From: Acetobacterium fimetarium
Lineage (GTDB): Bacteria > Bacillota > Clostridia > Eubacteriales > Eubacteriaceae
Direction of reading: 5' to 3'
NCBI RefSeq assembly: GCF_014284475.1
Contig: NZ_WJBC01000004.1
Coordinates: 124,001 to 188,000, forward strand
DNA: 64,000 nucleotides
Shown here: positions 24,590 to 33,615 of the stretch, piece by piece
How positions within the stretch are numbered: position 1 is the stretch's first letter
How the letters are laid out: each line of letters opens with the position of its first letter
Notes under the pieces: generated by a model
Told to the model about the DNA's origin: nothing
Database searches by the model: none
The model's input: only the letters and a program-made list of their open reading frames with translations
Program-made: the position numbers and the translations under genes

Positions 24590-25171
24590 CTAAATAAATC
24601 CTTCCGTCACGATCATTAACAGCCCAATCGTAAATCCGATGATGGCTCCAGTGTAGACTTCTTTTGGTGTATGTCTTTTTAATTCAACTCTTGACCAGCC
24701 AATAGGTCCAGAAAAAAGCAGCACAATTATGCCGATAATTAAATTTATTGGCATAATTAAAAATGCGAGATAAATTGTCAGAGAAACGTGCCCTGAGCAT
24801 TTTATGAAAAAATTGACAAGATACGAAACAATCAGTAGGAATAATGCAAACAATGCCCCTAAAAATAAGTCTTCTGATTGTTTGGTGAAAAACAAGACGC
24901 AATTTATAATCACTAAAAGCGTGATTGCAAATAAATACACCGAATTGCGTTGCTTTTTTACTAAAACATCAAAGTTTGTATATTCTCCATTTTTTGTTTT
25001 TGTATAATTTCTTATGGTTGACGGAACAATTACACATCCAACAAGTAAAAATGAGATAAACAAAGCTTTATTAAATTCTTCATAAGAAAACATAACAACT
25101 AAAATAAAAATTGAAATGGTGATTAATGGGTGCGCCATCAGAGATATGTATGCTGCAATTTTTTGTTTCAC
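24590..25171 (-). CDS. PAP2-superfamily membrane phosphatase-like protein
   Basis: A 193-residue membrane protein with about six hydrophobic segments. PAP2 motif remnants are present in order: KKQRNS near residue 73, KCSGHVSLTIY (motif 2 with the Ser-Gly-His), and SRVELKRHTPKEVYTGAIIG (motif 3, SR…H…E/D…G), so the acid-phosphatase-type active site can be formed. Lipid phosphate or undecaprenyl-pyrophosphate-like substrates are typical. Start at MKQKIAAYISLMAHP. Probably single-gene. Confidence 0.8.
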   Translation of the reverse strand: MKQKIAAYISLMAHPLITISIFILVVMFSYEEFNKALFISFLLVGCVIVPSTIRNYTKTKNGEYTNFDVLVKKQRNSVYLFAITLLVIINCVLFFTKQSEDLFLGALFALFLLIVSYLVNFFIKCSGHVSLTIYLAFLIMPINLIIGIIVLLFSGPIGWSRVELKRHTPKEVYTGAIIGFTIGLLMIVTEGFI

Positions 25172-25229
25172 TTAAAACCACCTTTACTTTGTTCGATCAT
25201 CAACCGTCCCTTTGTGCTCATATCTCATT

Positions 25230-25742
25230 CTATGAATTTAAAAATTCGATCACTTCTTTTAGATATAAATCCAGGTTTCCGATACACAATTCCCCGTGGT
25301 TAAATTCTTTGAAAACCTTGATCTTAACACTGGGTAATTTTGATAATAAACAATTTGCATATTTTTTTCCCAGCCACGCCTCCTTGGAACCATACCAATA
25401 TGCGATATCTGTTTTTGTATCGGCAATTGAATTTGGAAGTGCATAACTAAAAACCGATAAGTGGGCATTTCTGCAGCTTTCATCTGTCATATTTGCACCA
25501 ATTCTAAAAACGTCATCAACCATTTCTGGGGGATAAAAGGTGCGACTTAAAAGATACTTCAAAAACCTGCTTCCTTTTTTCATACTATGAGCTTGCCTTA
25601 TTCGATAATTCACAGATAAGCCCAGCAAGAATTTATTCATTGGAACGATCGGCCCTGCATCAACAATTGCCTTATCAATTTCAAGGCTGTTTTGATGATC
25701 TCTTTGACCGATGTTGGGTTGCATCAGCTTAACAGATGTCAA
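25230..25742 (-). pseudogene. C-terminal fragment of an α/β-hydrolase
   Basis: 170 codons resembling the C-terminal half of an α/β-hydrolase: a cap-like helical region, then IADTKTDIAYWYGSKE (Asp strand) and KVFKEFNHGELCIGN (catalytic His). The N-terminal half with the nucleophile Ser in G-x-S-x-G is absent, and the first residues have no convincing start or ribosome site. Likely a 5'-truncated relic; the neighbouring DNA also holds repeat and gene fragments. Confidence 0.6.
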
Positions 25743-25813
25743 GCTTAACGCTTCTCCCTAACCCGATACCTCAAAATGGTCTTCAGTTTTTTACATTATA
25801 CCACTGTATGCAA

Positions 25814-25867
25814 GGAAAAACCGGAAGACTTGATATTCAGGTTTTTCATGGAAACGGTTACCTCTAT
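25814..25867 (+). pseudogene. Duplicate fragment of the neighbouring lipoprotein gene
   Basis: About 54 bp nearly identical to codons of the lipoprotein gene at 27164-27217 (KTGRLDIQVFHGNG), with two or three substitutions. It breaks off into CCGCCCCCTTGTGCTC, a motif shared with other dispersed repeats here. It is a relic of a duplication or rearrangement. Confidence 0.75.
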
Positions 25868-26022
25868 CCGCCCCCTTGTGCTCTGATAAACCAGCTGAAA
25901 TAGCCGGCTGAGGAAGGTCGGATTAAATAATAATTTATTTCCCAACAAATGACTGGTGAAAAATTGGGTAAATATAAACCAGTAAGAAATATTTGACGAA
26001 ACATTTTTTTGAAAGGAATTGT

Positions 26023-26787
26023 ATGATGAAAAAGGTAATGCTTAATGAAATGACTGCTTTGGAAGTTCAGGAGATGTTAAAATACGCCAATCAGATAACC
26101 GCCATTGTGACCTTTGGATCCTGCGAGAGTCATGGCTGGCATTGTTGCCTGGGGCCGGATTTTTTCGTGCCATCGGAGGTTGCCAAACGAGTGGCGCAGA
26201 AGCTGGACAATGTGGTAGTGCTGCCCTGCGTACCTTTCGGGACATCCATTCATTATAATCGTTATCCGATGTCGATTACTCTGCAATATGAAACGGAAAT
26301 TGCCATTGCCGAAGATATTTTCGAGAGCCTCATTAACAACGGTATCAAACACATTTATATATTAAATGGTCATGACGGCAATATTCCGGCGCTGGAAATT
26401 GCTGCCCACAAGGTCAAAAATCGACATCAGGAGGCAAAATTTCTATATCTGCCGGATTGGTGGACCAAGGTTGGACCAATTATGGGTGATCGTTTTGAGG
26501 TCTGGAATGGACTGGGACATGGTGGTGAAGGCGAAACCTCGATTATGATGGCCTTGCGCCCGGAACTGGTCAAGCTGGAAGATGCAGTTTCCCAGGTGCC
26601 GGAAAATATCATTAAGATTAATGAAAAGGCGGACATTATCTGGGACATCAAGGAACTCACCGCCACCGGTGCCACTGGAGATCCCACCAAAGCCAGCATT
26701 GAAAAAGGCGAGCAGATGTTGGAAATCTTTGTTAACCTAGTTGCCAGCACGATTGAAGAGATGAATGGGCGGGGCTGGGAGTACTGA
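26023..26787 (+). CDS. Creatininase-family amidohydrolase
   Basis: A 254-residue protein of the creatininase/creatinine amidohydrolase family. Metal-site motifs: TFGSCESHGWHCCLGPDFF (a Glu-x-His-Gly variant, where the usual form is GSxEQHGPHLP), LNGHDGN with the conserved Asn-Gly-His-x-Gly-Asn, and GHGGEGETSIMMAL with the metal-binding Glu. The second-sphere Cys residues in place of GPHLP are unusual. The start is ATG 26023 (or 26026) behind AAAGGAA. Relatives also include enzymes of pterin and cofactor maturation, so the substrate is open. Confidence 0.85.
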   Translation: MMKKVMLNEMTALEVQEMLKYANQITAIVTFGSCESHGWHCCLGPDFFVPSEVAKRVAQKLDNVVVLPCVPFGTSIHYNRYPMSITLQYETEIAIAEDIFESLINNGIKHIYILNGHDGNIPALEIAAHKVKNRHQEAKFLYLPDWWTKVGPIMGDRFEVWNGLGHGGEGETSIMMALRPELVKLEDAVSQVPENIIKINEKADIIWDIKELTATGATGDPTKASIEKGEQMLEIFVNLVASTIEEMNGRGWEY

Positions 26788-26845
26788 TTGGGCAGCGTTG
26801 GATAACGAAGTGCTTACTAATCACAAAAAGAAAGGAGCATCTCAA

Positions 26846-27451
26846 ATGAAAAAGTTCTTGGTTCTCTTGTTTGTTTTCATCCTCTTTTTGCTTTGCGGAT
26901 GTACCCCCGGAGCAAAAAACAATAGTGATACGGTCTCCCAAACTGACCAGATATCCAATAGCACTTCTCAGAACAACTTTGAAGTCAATTCATTTAAAAC
27001 AAAAGATGGCAACGACTCCTATTATTTTGAAACAACCCATGACGAATTGATTGCCGCAATCAACGAAGCGGTTACAAAAGCCGGTTATCCGCCGTTTGTG
27101 TTAGTTGATACTTATATTTCCACGAATGACGATTTATCCGATTCCTATTATTACAAAATGGAAGGGAAAACCGGAAGACTTGATATTCAGGTCTTTCATG
27201 GAAATGGTTTTCTCTATCTTGTCTACATGGATATTTATGACAGTGAATCCGAAATGCCCCTGGATCAATTTCTAATGGAAACATTATCCGATATTTTTAC
27301 TTCCGGCAAGGGAAAAGAAGTCTGTACACAACTAGATATCTATTCCATGAAACCCACAGACCCAACTGATTGGCGTTCCACTACAATCGGTAATACTGAT
27401 TTTGACCTTTCAATCCCTTATGAGTTCGGGATAACTACTACCGAATACTAA
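26846..27451 (+). CDS. Small secreted lipoprotein, unknown function
   Basis: A 201-residue protein beginning at ATG 26846 behind AAAGGAG. The leader FLVLLFVFILFLLCGC ends in a lipobox (Cys after Leu-Leu) followed by a Ser/Thr/Asn-rich linker, then a compact domain with ETTHDELIAAINEAVTKAG and KTGRLDIQVFHGNG. No family was recognised. It lies 58 bp after the creatininase-like gene and may share its transcript. A fragment of the same gene occurs ~1.35 kb upstream (25814-25867). Confidence 0.7.
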   Translation: MKKFLVLLFVFILFLLCGCTPGAKNNSDTVSQTDQISNSTSQNNFEVNSFKTKDGNDSYYFETTHDELIAAINEAVTKAGYPPFVLVDTYISTNDDLSDSYYYKMEGKTGRLDIQVFHGNGFLYLVYMDIYDSESEMPLDQFLMETLSDIFTSGKGKEVCTQLDIYSMKPTDPTDWRSTTIGNTDFDLSIPYEFGITTTEY

Positions 27452-27564
27452 CAGACACAATATAGACCTTGTATTTTTAGAATTTCAAAACACCCGTGAA
27501 TATTAACTCCTGGATGTTTTTCTTGATGTAGTCACATGATCATCTGTCTCTTTTACTGCTACGC

Positions 27565-27659
27565 AAAAAAGTGCCCGATCGAGATTTCCTTGATGCTTTC
27601 GGATAGTTTGTTAAACCCTCAGCAGCTCCGGATAATCAACACGATCGGACACTTCTTTT
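27565..27659. repeat. Long imperfect hairpin after lipoprotein gene
   Basis: AAGTGCCCGATCG (27569-27581) pairs with CGATCGGACACTT (27642-27654), one mismatch, around a ~60-nt loop holding TTGAT/ATCAA. CTTTTCCTT follows on the plus strand. It may be a terminator for the lipoprotein gene or the end of a lost mobile element. Confidence 0.5.
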
Positions 27660-27710
27660 CCTTATCGGTCTGTTCTTAAAATAAATCATCGTTTAACCAT
27701 TTCTTACTCA

Positions 27711-28199
27711 TCATAGCCGCATGGACTTGGGTAGATTGTATGGTCTGTTCTTCAAGGCCAAAAATCCATCCGCTGTGATTTCATCTCCAATCATTTCTTC
27801 TGCAAAGGCCTCGTCATCCGGGGTCAGAATCAATCTATCAACTGCCGGCATCATGTCGCGTCCCTGATCCAAAAGTCCTCTCGACAGACTGTCAGCTTCA
27901 AAGCCTTTCTCTGTTTCACTGCTGAATGATTTATCACCGATAATCTCATCGGCAATCATTTCATCAGTTAACGTCGTGTCATCTGCTTGTAGCGCTTTTG
28001 TTTCTTTTGCCGGCGTCATTTCCCGTCCGCCATCAAGAAATTCTCTGAAAGAACTTCTGCCTGCCATCGTTTCCTTTTCAAGGAATTCATCAGCGATTCG
28101 TTCGTCAACAACATCCGTTGTCAACACCATGCCACAAAAACTACATACGGTATCGTCAAGACTCAAAATGAATGTACATCTCGGACAATACTTCGGCAT
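27711..28199 (-). CDS. Zinc-ribbon protein with internal repeat
   Basis: A 162-residue protein starting at MPKYCPRCTF. Cys5/Cys8 and Cys19/Cys22 form a C-x2-C…C-x2-C zinc ribbon. The rest is an acidic region with a ~55-residue internal duplication: FLDGGREMTPA (54-64) matches LLDQGRDMMPA (109-119), and DDTTLTDEMIADEI (73-86) matches DDEAFAEEMIGDEI (128-141). No enzymatic motif. It may be a scaffold or binding protein; function unknown. Monocistronic. Confidence 0.7.
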   Translation of the reverse strand: MPKYCPRCTFILSLDDTVCSFCGMVLTTDVVDERIADEFLEKETMAGRSSFREFLDGGREMTPAKETKALQADDTTLTDEMIADEIIGDKSFSSETEKGFEADSLSRGLLDQGRDMMPAVDRLILTPDDEAFAEEMIGDEITADGFLALKNRPYNLPKSMRL

Positions 28200-28436
28200 T
28201 TTACTCACTTCCTTCCGTCTTGATTCTATCATAATTTCCCCGCATTAACAAATGAAAGCGAGCCATTTTCCAAAGAATCATCCGGTAATAAAGCAACGGT
28301 TAAGCTATGTAAACAGGGCGTTACAGAAATGACAATTCTGCATCTGCCTGCATTTGATTTGATAATGATGTAACCAAACAAAGCACCCACAAATAGTCAT
28401 AACTTTCCCAGCGCATAAACGTTTGTTCAGAACCGA

Positions 28437-29234
28437 TCAACTTTCTTTTTTGGTAACATCCGGCATCAGTCGATAACGGTTTTTAAAAAACTGGAAAGCT
28501 GCGATTCCGATTAAAAGAACGATGCCCACTAAAGTCGCGATGGACAGGTACCCAAACTGTCCCTGAAAGCCTTCCGGTGCCGTCAAATACTGATGTATCC
28601 CAAAATATCCCCAGGCAATCGGCAGCGGAAAGACCGCATTCCGGGTGCTTAACGCGATGACTGCCGTCAGCACCACTGCCACCGCCTCCACCATGATCCC
28701 CCAGTATTCCGGCGTGATGCCAAAGCCGCCCCACTCAATCTTGACCAGCCATGCCGCTGTGTTCACAACCGTTGCGATCAGCAGCCATCCGGCGTACATT
28801 CCAAAAGCTGCCGGCAGCAGCCAGCGATTTCCGGCCTGAATTTTTCCGATTTCTTTGACAATCAAACTCAATGTGACGGCAAAACCAAAAATCAAAACGA
28901 CCGATAAACCGATCCAGGTATAGGAAAAGCTGATAATCCATAGCATATTGAGGGCGCAGGATAACCAGAAAAGATAAGCGATGCGGTCAATCGCACCGCC
29001 ATAGTAATCATCCTTGTTTTTGATGATCATCACAACCATGGCGCTGATCAACAGCGCATAGATGACACTCCAGATGCTGAAAGTAAAAGGCGCCGGAGTA
29101 ATTAACGTCATATACCGGTCTGAAACGGCTTTCTGCGACAGACCATTGAATAATCCGAATGCTCCCAATCCGTTGATGACCAGCGTACTTGCCAACAGAA
29201 CCAAACTGATCCATGCCTTTGTTAATCGATTCAT
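28437..29234 (-). CDS. TspO/MBR-related tryptophan-rich sensory protein
   Basis: A 265-residue polytopic membrane protein with about eight hydrophobic segments, longer than the ~160-residue TspO core but carrying its marks: LITPAPFTFSIWSVIYALL, CALNMLWIISFSYTWIGLS and GFGITPEYW. This long branch is often annotated as tryptophan-rich sensory protein. The start was set at ATG 29234, which has GAGGTG at proper distance; the upstream GTG overlaps that site. Ligand unknown (porphyrin or lipid in the TspO family). Confidence 0.75.
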   Translation of the reverse strand: MNRLTKAWISLVLLASTLVINGLGAFGLFNGLSQKAVSDRYMTLITPAPFTFSIWSVIYALLISAMVVMIIKNKDDYYGGAIDRIAYLFWLSCALNMLWIISFSYTWIGLSVVLIFGFAVTLSLIVKEIGKIQAGNRWLLPAAFGMYAGWLLIATVVNTAAWLVKIEWGGFGITPEYWGIMVEAVAVVLTAVIALSTRNAVFPLPIAWGYFGIHQYLTAPEGFQGQFGYLSIATLVGIVLLIGIAAFQFFKNRYRLMPDVTKKES

Positions 29235-29292
29235 ATCATTCACCTCATTCGTATATTTATTGTCTATATACCAACTTTTCTGTGAATTATTC

Positions 29293-29321
29293 AGCCCAAA
29301 AGAAGCCAGTTCTTTTGGGCT
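29293..29321. repeat. Perfect 12-bp inverted repeat
   Basis: AGCCCAAAAGAA (29293-29304), loop GCCAG, TTCTTTTGGGCT (29310-29321). No T tract on either side. Its right arm is the start of dispersed repeat R1 copy 2. Confidence 0.75.
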
Positions 29322-29430
29322 CTTATTGCCAAACTTATTCTAACCCCAAACACAAAAATATTAAGGCCCCTTAATAATTCCTTTTTCATTTGCCGCGATG
29401 GTTTTAGTTGGTGTATACTCATGGTGGATA
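29308..29430 (+). repeat. Dispersed repeat R1, copy 2
   Basis: Matches 22315-22434; the last 50 bp (29381-29430) are identical to copy 1. A palindrome ATTAAGG/CCTTAAT (29359-29374) lies inside. Located between cysE and the TspO-like gene. Confidence 0.85.
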
Positions 29431-29476
29431 CCGCCAGAAGCACCCTTAAGTAAACGCGTATCCCTTGCCATAGGAA

Positions 29477-30394
29477 TCAGATTTCCTTTGTCTCATGACC
29501 TGAAAAATGGAGCTCCGGTGTTTTGATACTCACCTTGGTTCCTTCCGGAACTGATTTTGTAATAAACACGTTACTGCCAATAACCGCGCCTTTTCCAACA
29601 ATCGTATCACCGCCTAAAATTGAAGCCCCGGAATAAACGGTTACCTCATCTTCCAGGCAGGGATGCCGTCTCACCCCTCTTAGCTTCTGACCACCTCTGG
29701 TGGACAAAGCACCTAATGTTACCCCCTGATATATTTTTACATGCTCGCCAATGATGGCGGTTTCTCCAATCACCACGCCGGTTCCATGATCGATGAAAAA
29801 AGATTTTCCAATGGTGGCTCCGGGGTGGATATCGATTCCGGTAATATTATGGGCATATTCGCTCATGATCCTTGGAATCAGCGGAACGGAAAGATCATAC
29901 AGTTCATGAGCCAACCGGTGAATGCTGATGGCAAAAACACCAGGATAACAGAAAATAATTTCATCCCTGCTCTTTGCTGCCGGATCCCCGTCAAACGCTG
30001 CAATAATATCGGTTGCCAGGAACTCTCTGATTCGGGGGATCTTGCTTATAAATTCATAACAGATTTTTTCCGCTTCGATGTGATACTGTTCTTCACCAAC
30101 ATTTTCCGATTTGCCGGCCTGATGTCGCAACGCCAAAGTGATCTGTTTCGTCAAGCTTTCGATGATACAAACCAATAACTCACCAATGTGATAGTCCTGA
30201 ATTTCGGTGCGAAAATTAGTTATTCCAAAATAGCTGGGGAAAAGCAGTTGCCGTAATGATTTAGTTGTATCAATAATCACATTTCGATTTGGCAAAAAAC
30301 CAAAATTATGGGGAGCAATATAGCACTCTTTTTTATAACTCTCTGAAATACTGTCAACCAATGTTCCTATTTTCGTTTTATATTCGTTATTCAT
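29477..30394 (-). CDS. cysE: Serine O-acetyltransferase (EpsC type)
   Basis: A 305-residue serine acetyltransferase. The N-terminal helical domain holds FRTEIQDYHIGELLVC. The left-handed β-helix with the active site follows: GIDIHPGATIGKSFFIDHGT, VVIGETAIIGEHVKIYQGVT, LGALSTRGG and RRHPCLEDEVTVYSGASILG. The catalytic His-Asp pair (DIHPGA; FFIDHGTG) is intact. It transfers acetyl from acetyl-CoA to serine for cysteine synthesis. The start is ATG 30394 behind AAAGGAAA; the frame upstream of it is not conserved. No cysK neighbour was seen. Confidence 0.95.
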   Translation of the reverse strand: MNNEYKTKIGTLVDSISESYKKECYIAPHNFGFLPNRNVIIDTTKSLRQLLFPSYFGITNFRTEIQDYHIGELLVCIIESLTKQITLALRHQAGKSENVGEEQYHIEAEKICYEFISKIPRIREFLATDIIAAFDGDPAAKSRDEIIFCYPGVFAISIHRLAHELYDLSVPLIPRIMSEYAHNITGIDIHPGATIGKSFFIDHGTGVVIGETAIIGEHVKIYQGVTLGALSTRGGQKLRGVRRHPCLEDEVTVYSGASILGGDTIVGKGAVIGSNVFITKSVPEGTKVSIKTPELHFSGHETKEI

Positions 30395-30433
30395 GGCGTT
30401 TCCTTTCATATTTGTATCTGACGGCGCAGTTAT

Positions 30434-30456
30434 CGGGGCGATTAGCGCTCGCCCCG
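30434..30456. other. GC-rich hairpin upstream of cysE
   Basis: CGGGGCGA (30434-30441), loop TTAGCGC, TCGCCCCG (30449-30456): a perfect 8-bp stem in the 115-bp gap between the ABC permease and cysE. No T tract, so its role is unclear. Confidence 0.5.
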
Positions 30457-30509
30457 CTGACATCGAAATTTTGCTCAACGTTTGGCGTGAAATCAACGGC
30501 GCAACTGAT

Positions 30510-31301
30510 CTATACTGTTTTTATTCCAATCCCCTTCTTGAAAATATAAGATGCGCTCAGAAAAGAGCCCAGAATCAAAAACACTGCGATGACAAGCTGC
30601 GTCTGAATGTTTCCTTCACACACTCCGATAAAAGCAAAGCGGGCGATATTCACCAATGGATAAATGGGGTTGATGTATTTGATCGCCGCCAGCAGACCCG
30701 GTAATTTTGATATTTCAAAAAACACACCGCCTAAATAGGCCAGAGGGGTAATGACAATGGCCAGAACAAAATTCATTTTTTCAAAATTATCAAAAATCAA
30801 TCCACAGATTAAACCAAGTGATGCAAAAACAAATGATGTTGCGGTCAGCGACAGAATAAAATAAATGGGATATTCAATTTCATACCCAACAAAAAAGATT
30901 GTTGCCGCATAGGTCAGCAAGCCGACTAATACACCTCTAAAGACACCGCCAAATACAAACGCCAGAATTTTTTCGGCGTTGGATATCGGGTAACTGTTCA
31001 AATCCTGAATGGTGTTCTGAAATTTCTGGGAAATGATTGAAAATGCCGGGTTCTGGAACGCGGCAAAAATGGCGCCCATTGAAGCCAAGCCCGGCACCAG
31101 AAAATGCAGATAATTGACCCCATCGATCCCAACCTGTCGGGTCTGGAGCATTCCCCCGAAAATCGCCAGATACAGCATGTTTGAAATCAGCGGCGCAAGA
31201 ACGGTCTGTACCGGTACCTTCATAAAACGATGAATCTCCCGGTTCAAAAGCGTTGTAAAGCCGGTTCGGTTATAAAATATAATGCGTTTTTTCATTTTCA
31301 T
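30510..31301 (-). CDS. ABC-2 type transporter permease
   Basis: A 263-residue permease with six hydrophobic segments and the ABC-2 pattern: NREIHRFMKVPVQTVLAPL at the N-terminus, GVNYLHFLVPGLASMGAIF, ATSFVFASLGLICGLIFDN, and ITPLAYLGGVFFEISKLP followed by INPIYPLVNIARFAFIG. It lies 3 bp downstream of its ATPase. Such pairs export drugs, polysaccharides or lipids; substrate not evident. Confidence 0.9.
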   Translation of the reverse strand: MKMKKRIIFYNRTGFTTLLNREIHRFMKVPVQTVLAPLISNMLYLAIFGGMLQTRQVGIDGVNYLHFLVPGLASMGAIFAAFQNPAFSIISQKFQNTIQDLNSYPISNAEKILAFVFGGVFRGVLVGLLTYAATIFFVGYEIEYPIYFILSLTATSFVFASLGLICGLIFDNFEKMNFVLAIVITPLAYLGGVFFEISKLPGLLAAIKYINPIYPLVNIARFAFIGVCEGNIQTQLVIAVFLILGSFLSASYIFKKGIGIKTV

Positions 31302-31304
31302 CTC

Positions 31305-32210
31305 CTAATGACTGATCAGTTTCAAATAGATTTCTTCAAGTTTTGGTTTTTCCACAAAAATATTGGTAAACTCCAAATTTCTCTCTGTCAACATCCGAAA
31401 AACTTTTGCCAAATCTTTTTTGGGAACTTTCAATTTCAAACTTGTTTTTTCTTCTATTTTGGGATCATAGCCTTTCAAAAATTCAAAATCAACCGCATTC
31501 AATTCGTGATCAAAATGCAATTCAATCCTAACTTCATCAGAAAATGAATCCATCAGCTGTTCCTTGGGTTCATCGGCAACGATCTTTCCATCATCAATAA
31601 TCACAATCCGATTGCAGAGTTTTTCTGCTTCTTCCAGATAATGGGTCGTCAGGATGATGGTCGTTCCCGACTGATGCAGCTTGATCAGAAACTCATACAA
31701 GGTATGCCGCATTTCAATATCGACTCCGGCCGTAGGCTCATCCAGAATCAGAATTTTAGGCTGATGAACCAGTGCCTTGGCGATTAAAAATCGTCTGCGC
31801 ATTCCGCCTGAAAGATCCCGTAACCGGGCATTTCTTTTTTCCGTTAAGTAAAGCGCCTCCAGCAGTTCATCAATATAGTCCTTATTGTGTTTTATGCCAA
31901 AATATCCGGATTGCTTTTTCAGCGCCTCGTCAACGGTAAATACAAAATCATATCCCGTATCCTGGGGGACAATCCCGATTATTTTTTTTGTTTCAAGCTC
32001 ATTCCGGTCAATACTATATGGGCCAATTTTCACGGTTCCTGCTGTTTTTTTGACATTACCAGCCAGTATATTGATCAAGGTACTTTTGCCGGCACCATTT
32101 TGTCCCAGGAGCGCGGTAAATTCTCCCTCTTCAATTTTCAAACTGATATTTTTTAAGGCCTCTTTATTTCCTCTCTGATAGGTTTTTGATAAATTACTAA
32201 TCTCCAGCAT
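31305..32210 (-). CDS. ABC transporter ATP-binding protein
   Basis: A 301-residue ATPase. Walker A GQNGAGKST near residue 37, Q-loop region IGIVPQDTGYDF, signature LSGGMRRRFLIAKALV near 134, Walker B ILILDEPTAG, and the switch His in TTHYLEEAEKLC. The C-terminal ~80 residues form the accessory domain usual for DrrA/CcmA-type ATPases. The start is ATG 32210, which has GGAG nine bases upstream; the longer frame's Met lacks a ribosome site. Operon with the permease. Confidence 0.93.
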   Translation of the reverse strand: MLEISNLSKTYQRGNKEALKNISLKIEEGEFTALLGQNGAGKSTLINILAGNVKKTAGTVKIGPYSIDRNELETKKIIGIVPQDTGYDFVFTVDEALKKQSGYFGIKHNKDYIDELLEALYLTEKRNARLRDLSGGMRRRFLIAKALVHQPKILILDEPTAGVDIEMRHTLYEFLIKLHQSGTTIILTTHYLEEAEKLCNRIVIIDDGKIVADEPKEQLMDSFSDEVRIELHFDHELNAVDFEFLKGYDPKIEEKTSLKLKVPKKDLAKVFRMLTERNLEFTNIFVEKPKLEEIYLKLISH

Positions 32211-32576
32211 ACACTTTTTCTCCATTTCTCTACTCAGCCACGGGGACGGCGATATTGTTGATTAATTTTCCCGGGCATTCTTTTCAATATCTTTGTCGTC
32301 TTTATTATCCTGCTCCTTTATAAATCGGATTGTTTGAAGCAATCTGAATTTGATATTTTTTATATTCTATCATATCACTAAAATTACTCAATTATTATAT
32401 CATCTATTTTGCGGCATTTCTATAGACCTACTGCCAGAAACCAGCATAATGGAATACCCTTTTGCGGCATGGCGGTGACCATGCCAATACATAAAACAGC
32501 AACTGAAGACGCATTTTGGATTTACATGTTATAATGAGACTAAACCTTTATTTTCAGAATCACAGGGAGTTTAAAA
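32211..32576. other. Intergenic region between ABC operon and HxlR regulator
   Basis: AT-rich. TATAAT at 32530-32535 is a plausible -10 box for the hxlR-like gene, without a good -35. No gene or repeat was recognised. Confidence 0.35.
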
Positions 32577-32942
32577 ATGAAAATTCGCGAAGATTACACC
32601 TGTCCCCTTGAAATTGTTCACGATATTATCAAAGGCAAATGGAAAACCATCATCATCTTTCAAATGAGAACCGGTTCTGTTTCACTTGCTCAACTGGAGA
32701 AAAGTATTGAAGGCATCAGTCAGAAGATGCTGTTGCAACAATTGAGTGAGCTTCGGCATTTTGGCCTTGTCGACAAAGAAAACGCGCCGGGTTATCCGCT
32801 TCATGTTGATTACTATCTGACCGAACGGGGCATCAGAATACTCAAGGCCGTTGAAATTATGCAGGAAATTGGAATTGAATATATGGTTGAACACCATCTG
32901 ACCGGTATCTTAGATCAGAAGGGAATCTGCTATTCGAAATAA
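32577..32942 (+). CDS. HxlR-family transcriptional regulator
   Basis: A 121-residue winged-helix regulator. YTCPLEIVHDIIKGKWKT is the family opening (C-P-x6-I-G/K-G-K-W), followed by LAQLEKSIEGISQKMLLQQL as the recognition helix and YYLTERG as the wing. The N-terminal Cys is the redox or electrophile sensor in several relatives. It stands just before an isochorismatase-like hydrolase on the same strand and may regulate it. Confidence 0.93.
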   Translation: MKIREDYTCPLEIVHDIIKGKWKTIIIFQMRTGSVSLAQLEKSIEGISQKMLLQQLSELRHFGLVDKENAPGYPLHVDYYLTERGIRILKAVEIMQEIGIEYMVEHHLTGILDQKGICYSK

Positions 32943-33040
32943 TCGTTCCGATTTTTTTTCATCCATACCCACAAAAAAGTGGGTAATTTACCTCCTGTTC
33001 AATCTGCATTATACTGTAAAAAAACGAGGAGGTCAGATAA

Positions 33041-33592
33041 ATGAAAAAAGCACTACTACTGATTGATATTCAAAATGATTATTTTAAAGGTGGGCGGTTT
33101 GAGCTTAATCATGCCGATGAAACTGCCCAAAACGCCAAGAGAGCTTTGGACTATTTTAGAAATAAAGGTCTTCCAGTCTTTCATGTTCAACATATCAACG
33201 CAAGACCGGATGCCCCCTTTTTTAGCGCCGACACTGAGGGCGTAAACATCAATTCACGGGTCTCTCCCTTTCCTGGGGAAACGGTCGTTATCAAAAATAC
33301 CCCCGACAGTTTCTTGAATACGGATTTGCTGCCACTCCTGAAACAGCTGGGAACAGAACAGTTGGTGATCTGCGGAATGATGAGCCATATGTGTGTTGAC
33401 ACAACGGTTCGCTCGGCCAAAAGACTGGGGTTTGAAATTGAATTGCTGAGTGATGCCTGTACCACGCGGGATTTATTCTGGGAAAACACCCCGATCCCTG
33501 CTGAAGTTGTCCACTCTGTTTTTATGGCTGCATTGCAGAATACTTTTGCCGCCGTAAAGAGCACAACGGATTTCATAAACTCTGATTCATAA
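33041..33592 (+). CDS. Isochorismatase-family cysteine hydrolase
   Basis: A 183-residue hydrolase. The catalytic triad is visible: Asp9 in LLIDIQNDYF, a Lys in VVIKNTPDSF (~88), and Cys in GMMSHMCVDTTVR (~118). SDACTTRD and the C-terminal ALQNTFAAV are also family marks. Relatives hydrolyse nicotinamide, N-carbamoyl compounds or isochorismate; the specificity is not clear. The start follows GGAGGTC. About 100 bp after the HxlR regulator and likely under its control. Confidence 0.9.
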   Translation: MKKALLLIDIQNDYFKGGRFELNHADETAQNAKRALDYFRNKGLPVFHVQHINARPDAPFFSADTEGVNINSRVSPFPGETVVIKNTPDSFLNTDLLPLLKQLGTEQLVICGMMSHMCVDTTVRSAKRLGFEIELLSDACTTRDLFWENTPIPAEVVHSVFMAALQNTFAAVKSTTDFINSDS

Positions 33593-33615
33593 ACATAGTG
33601 ATCCCGATCTGATTG

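Noticed and set aside
30393-30704. Plus-strand 103-residue protein over the cysE/permease gap
   Set aside because: It overlaps the permease gene on the other strand, lacks a ribosome site and matches no family.
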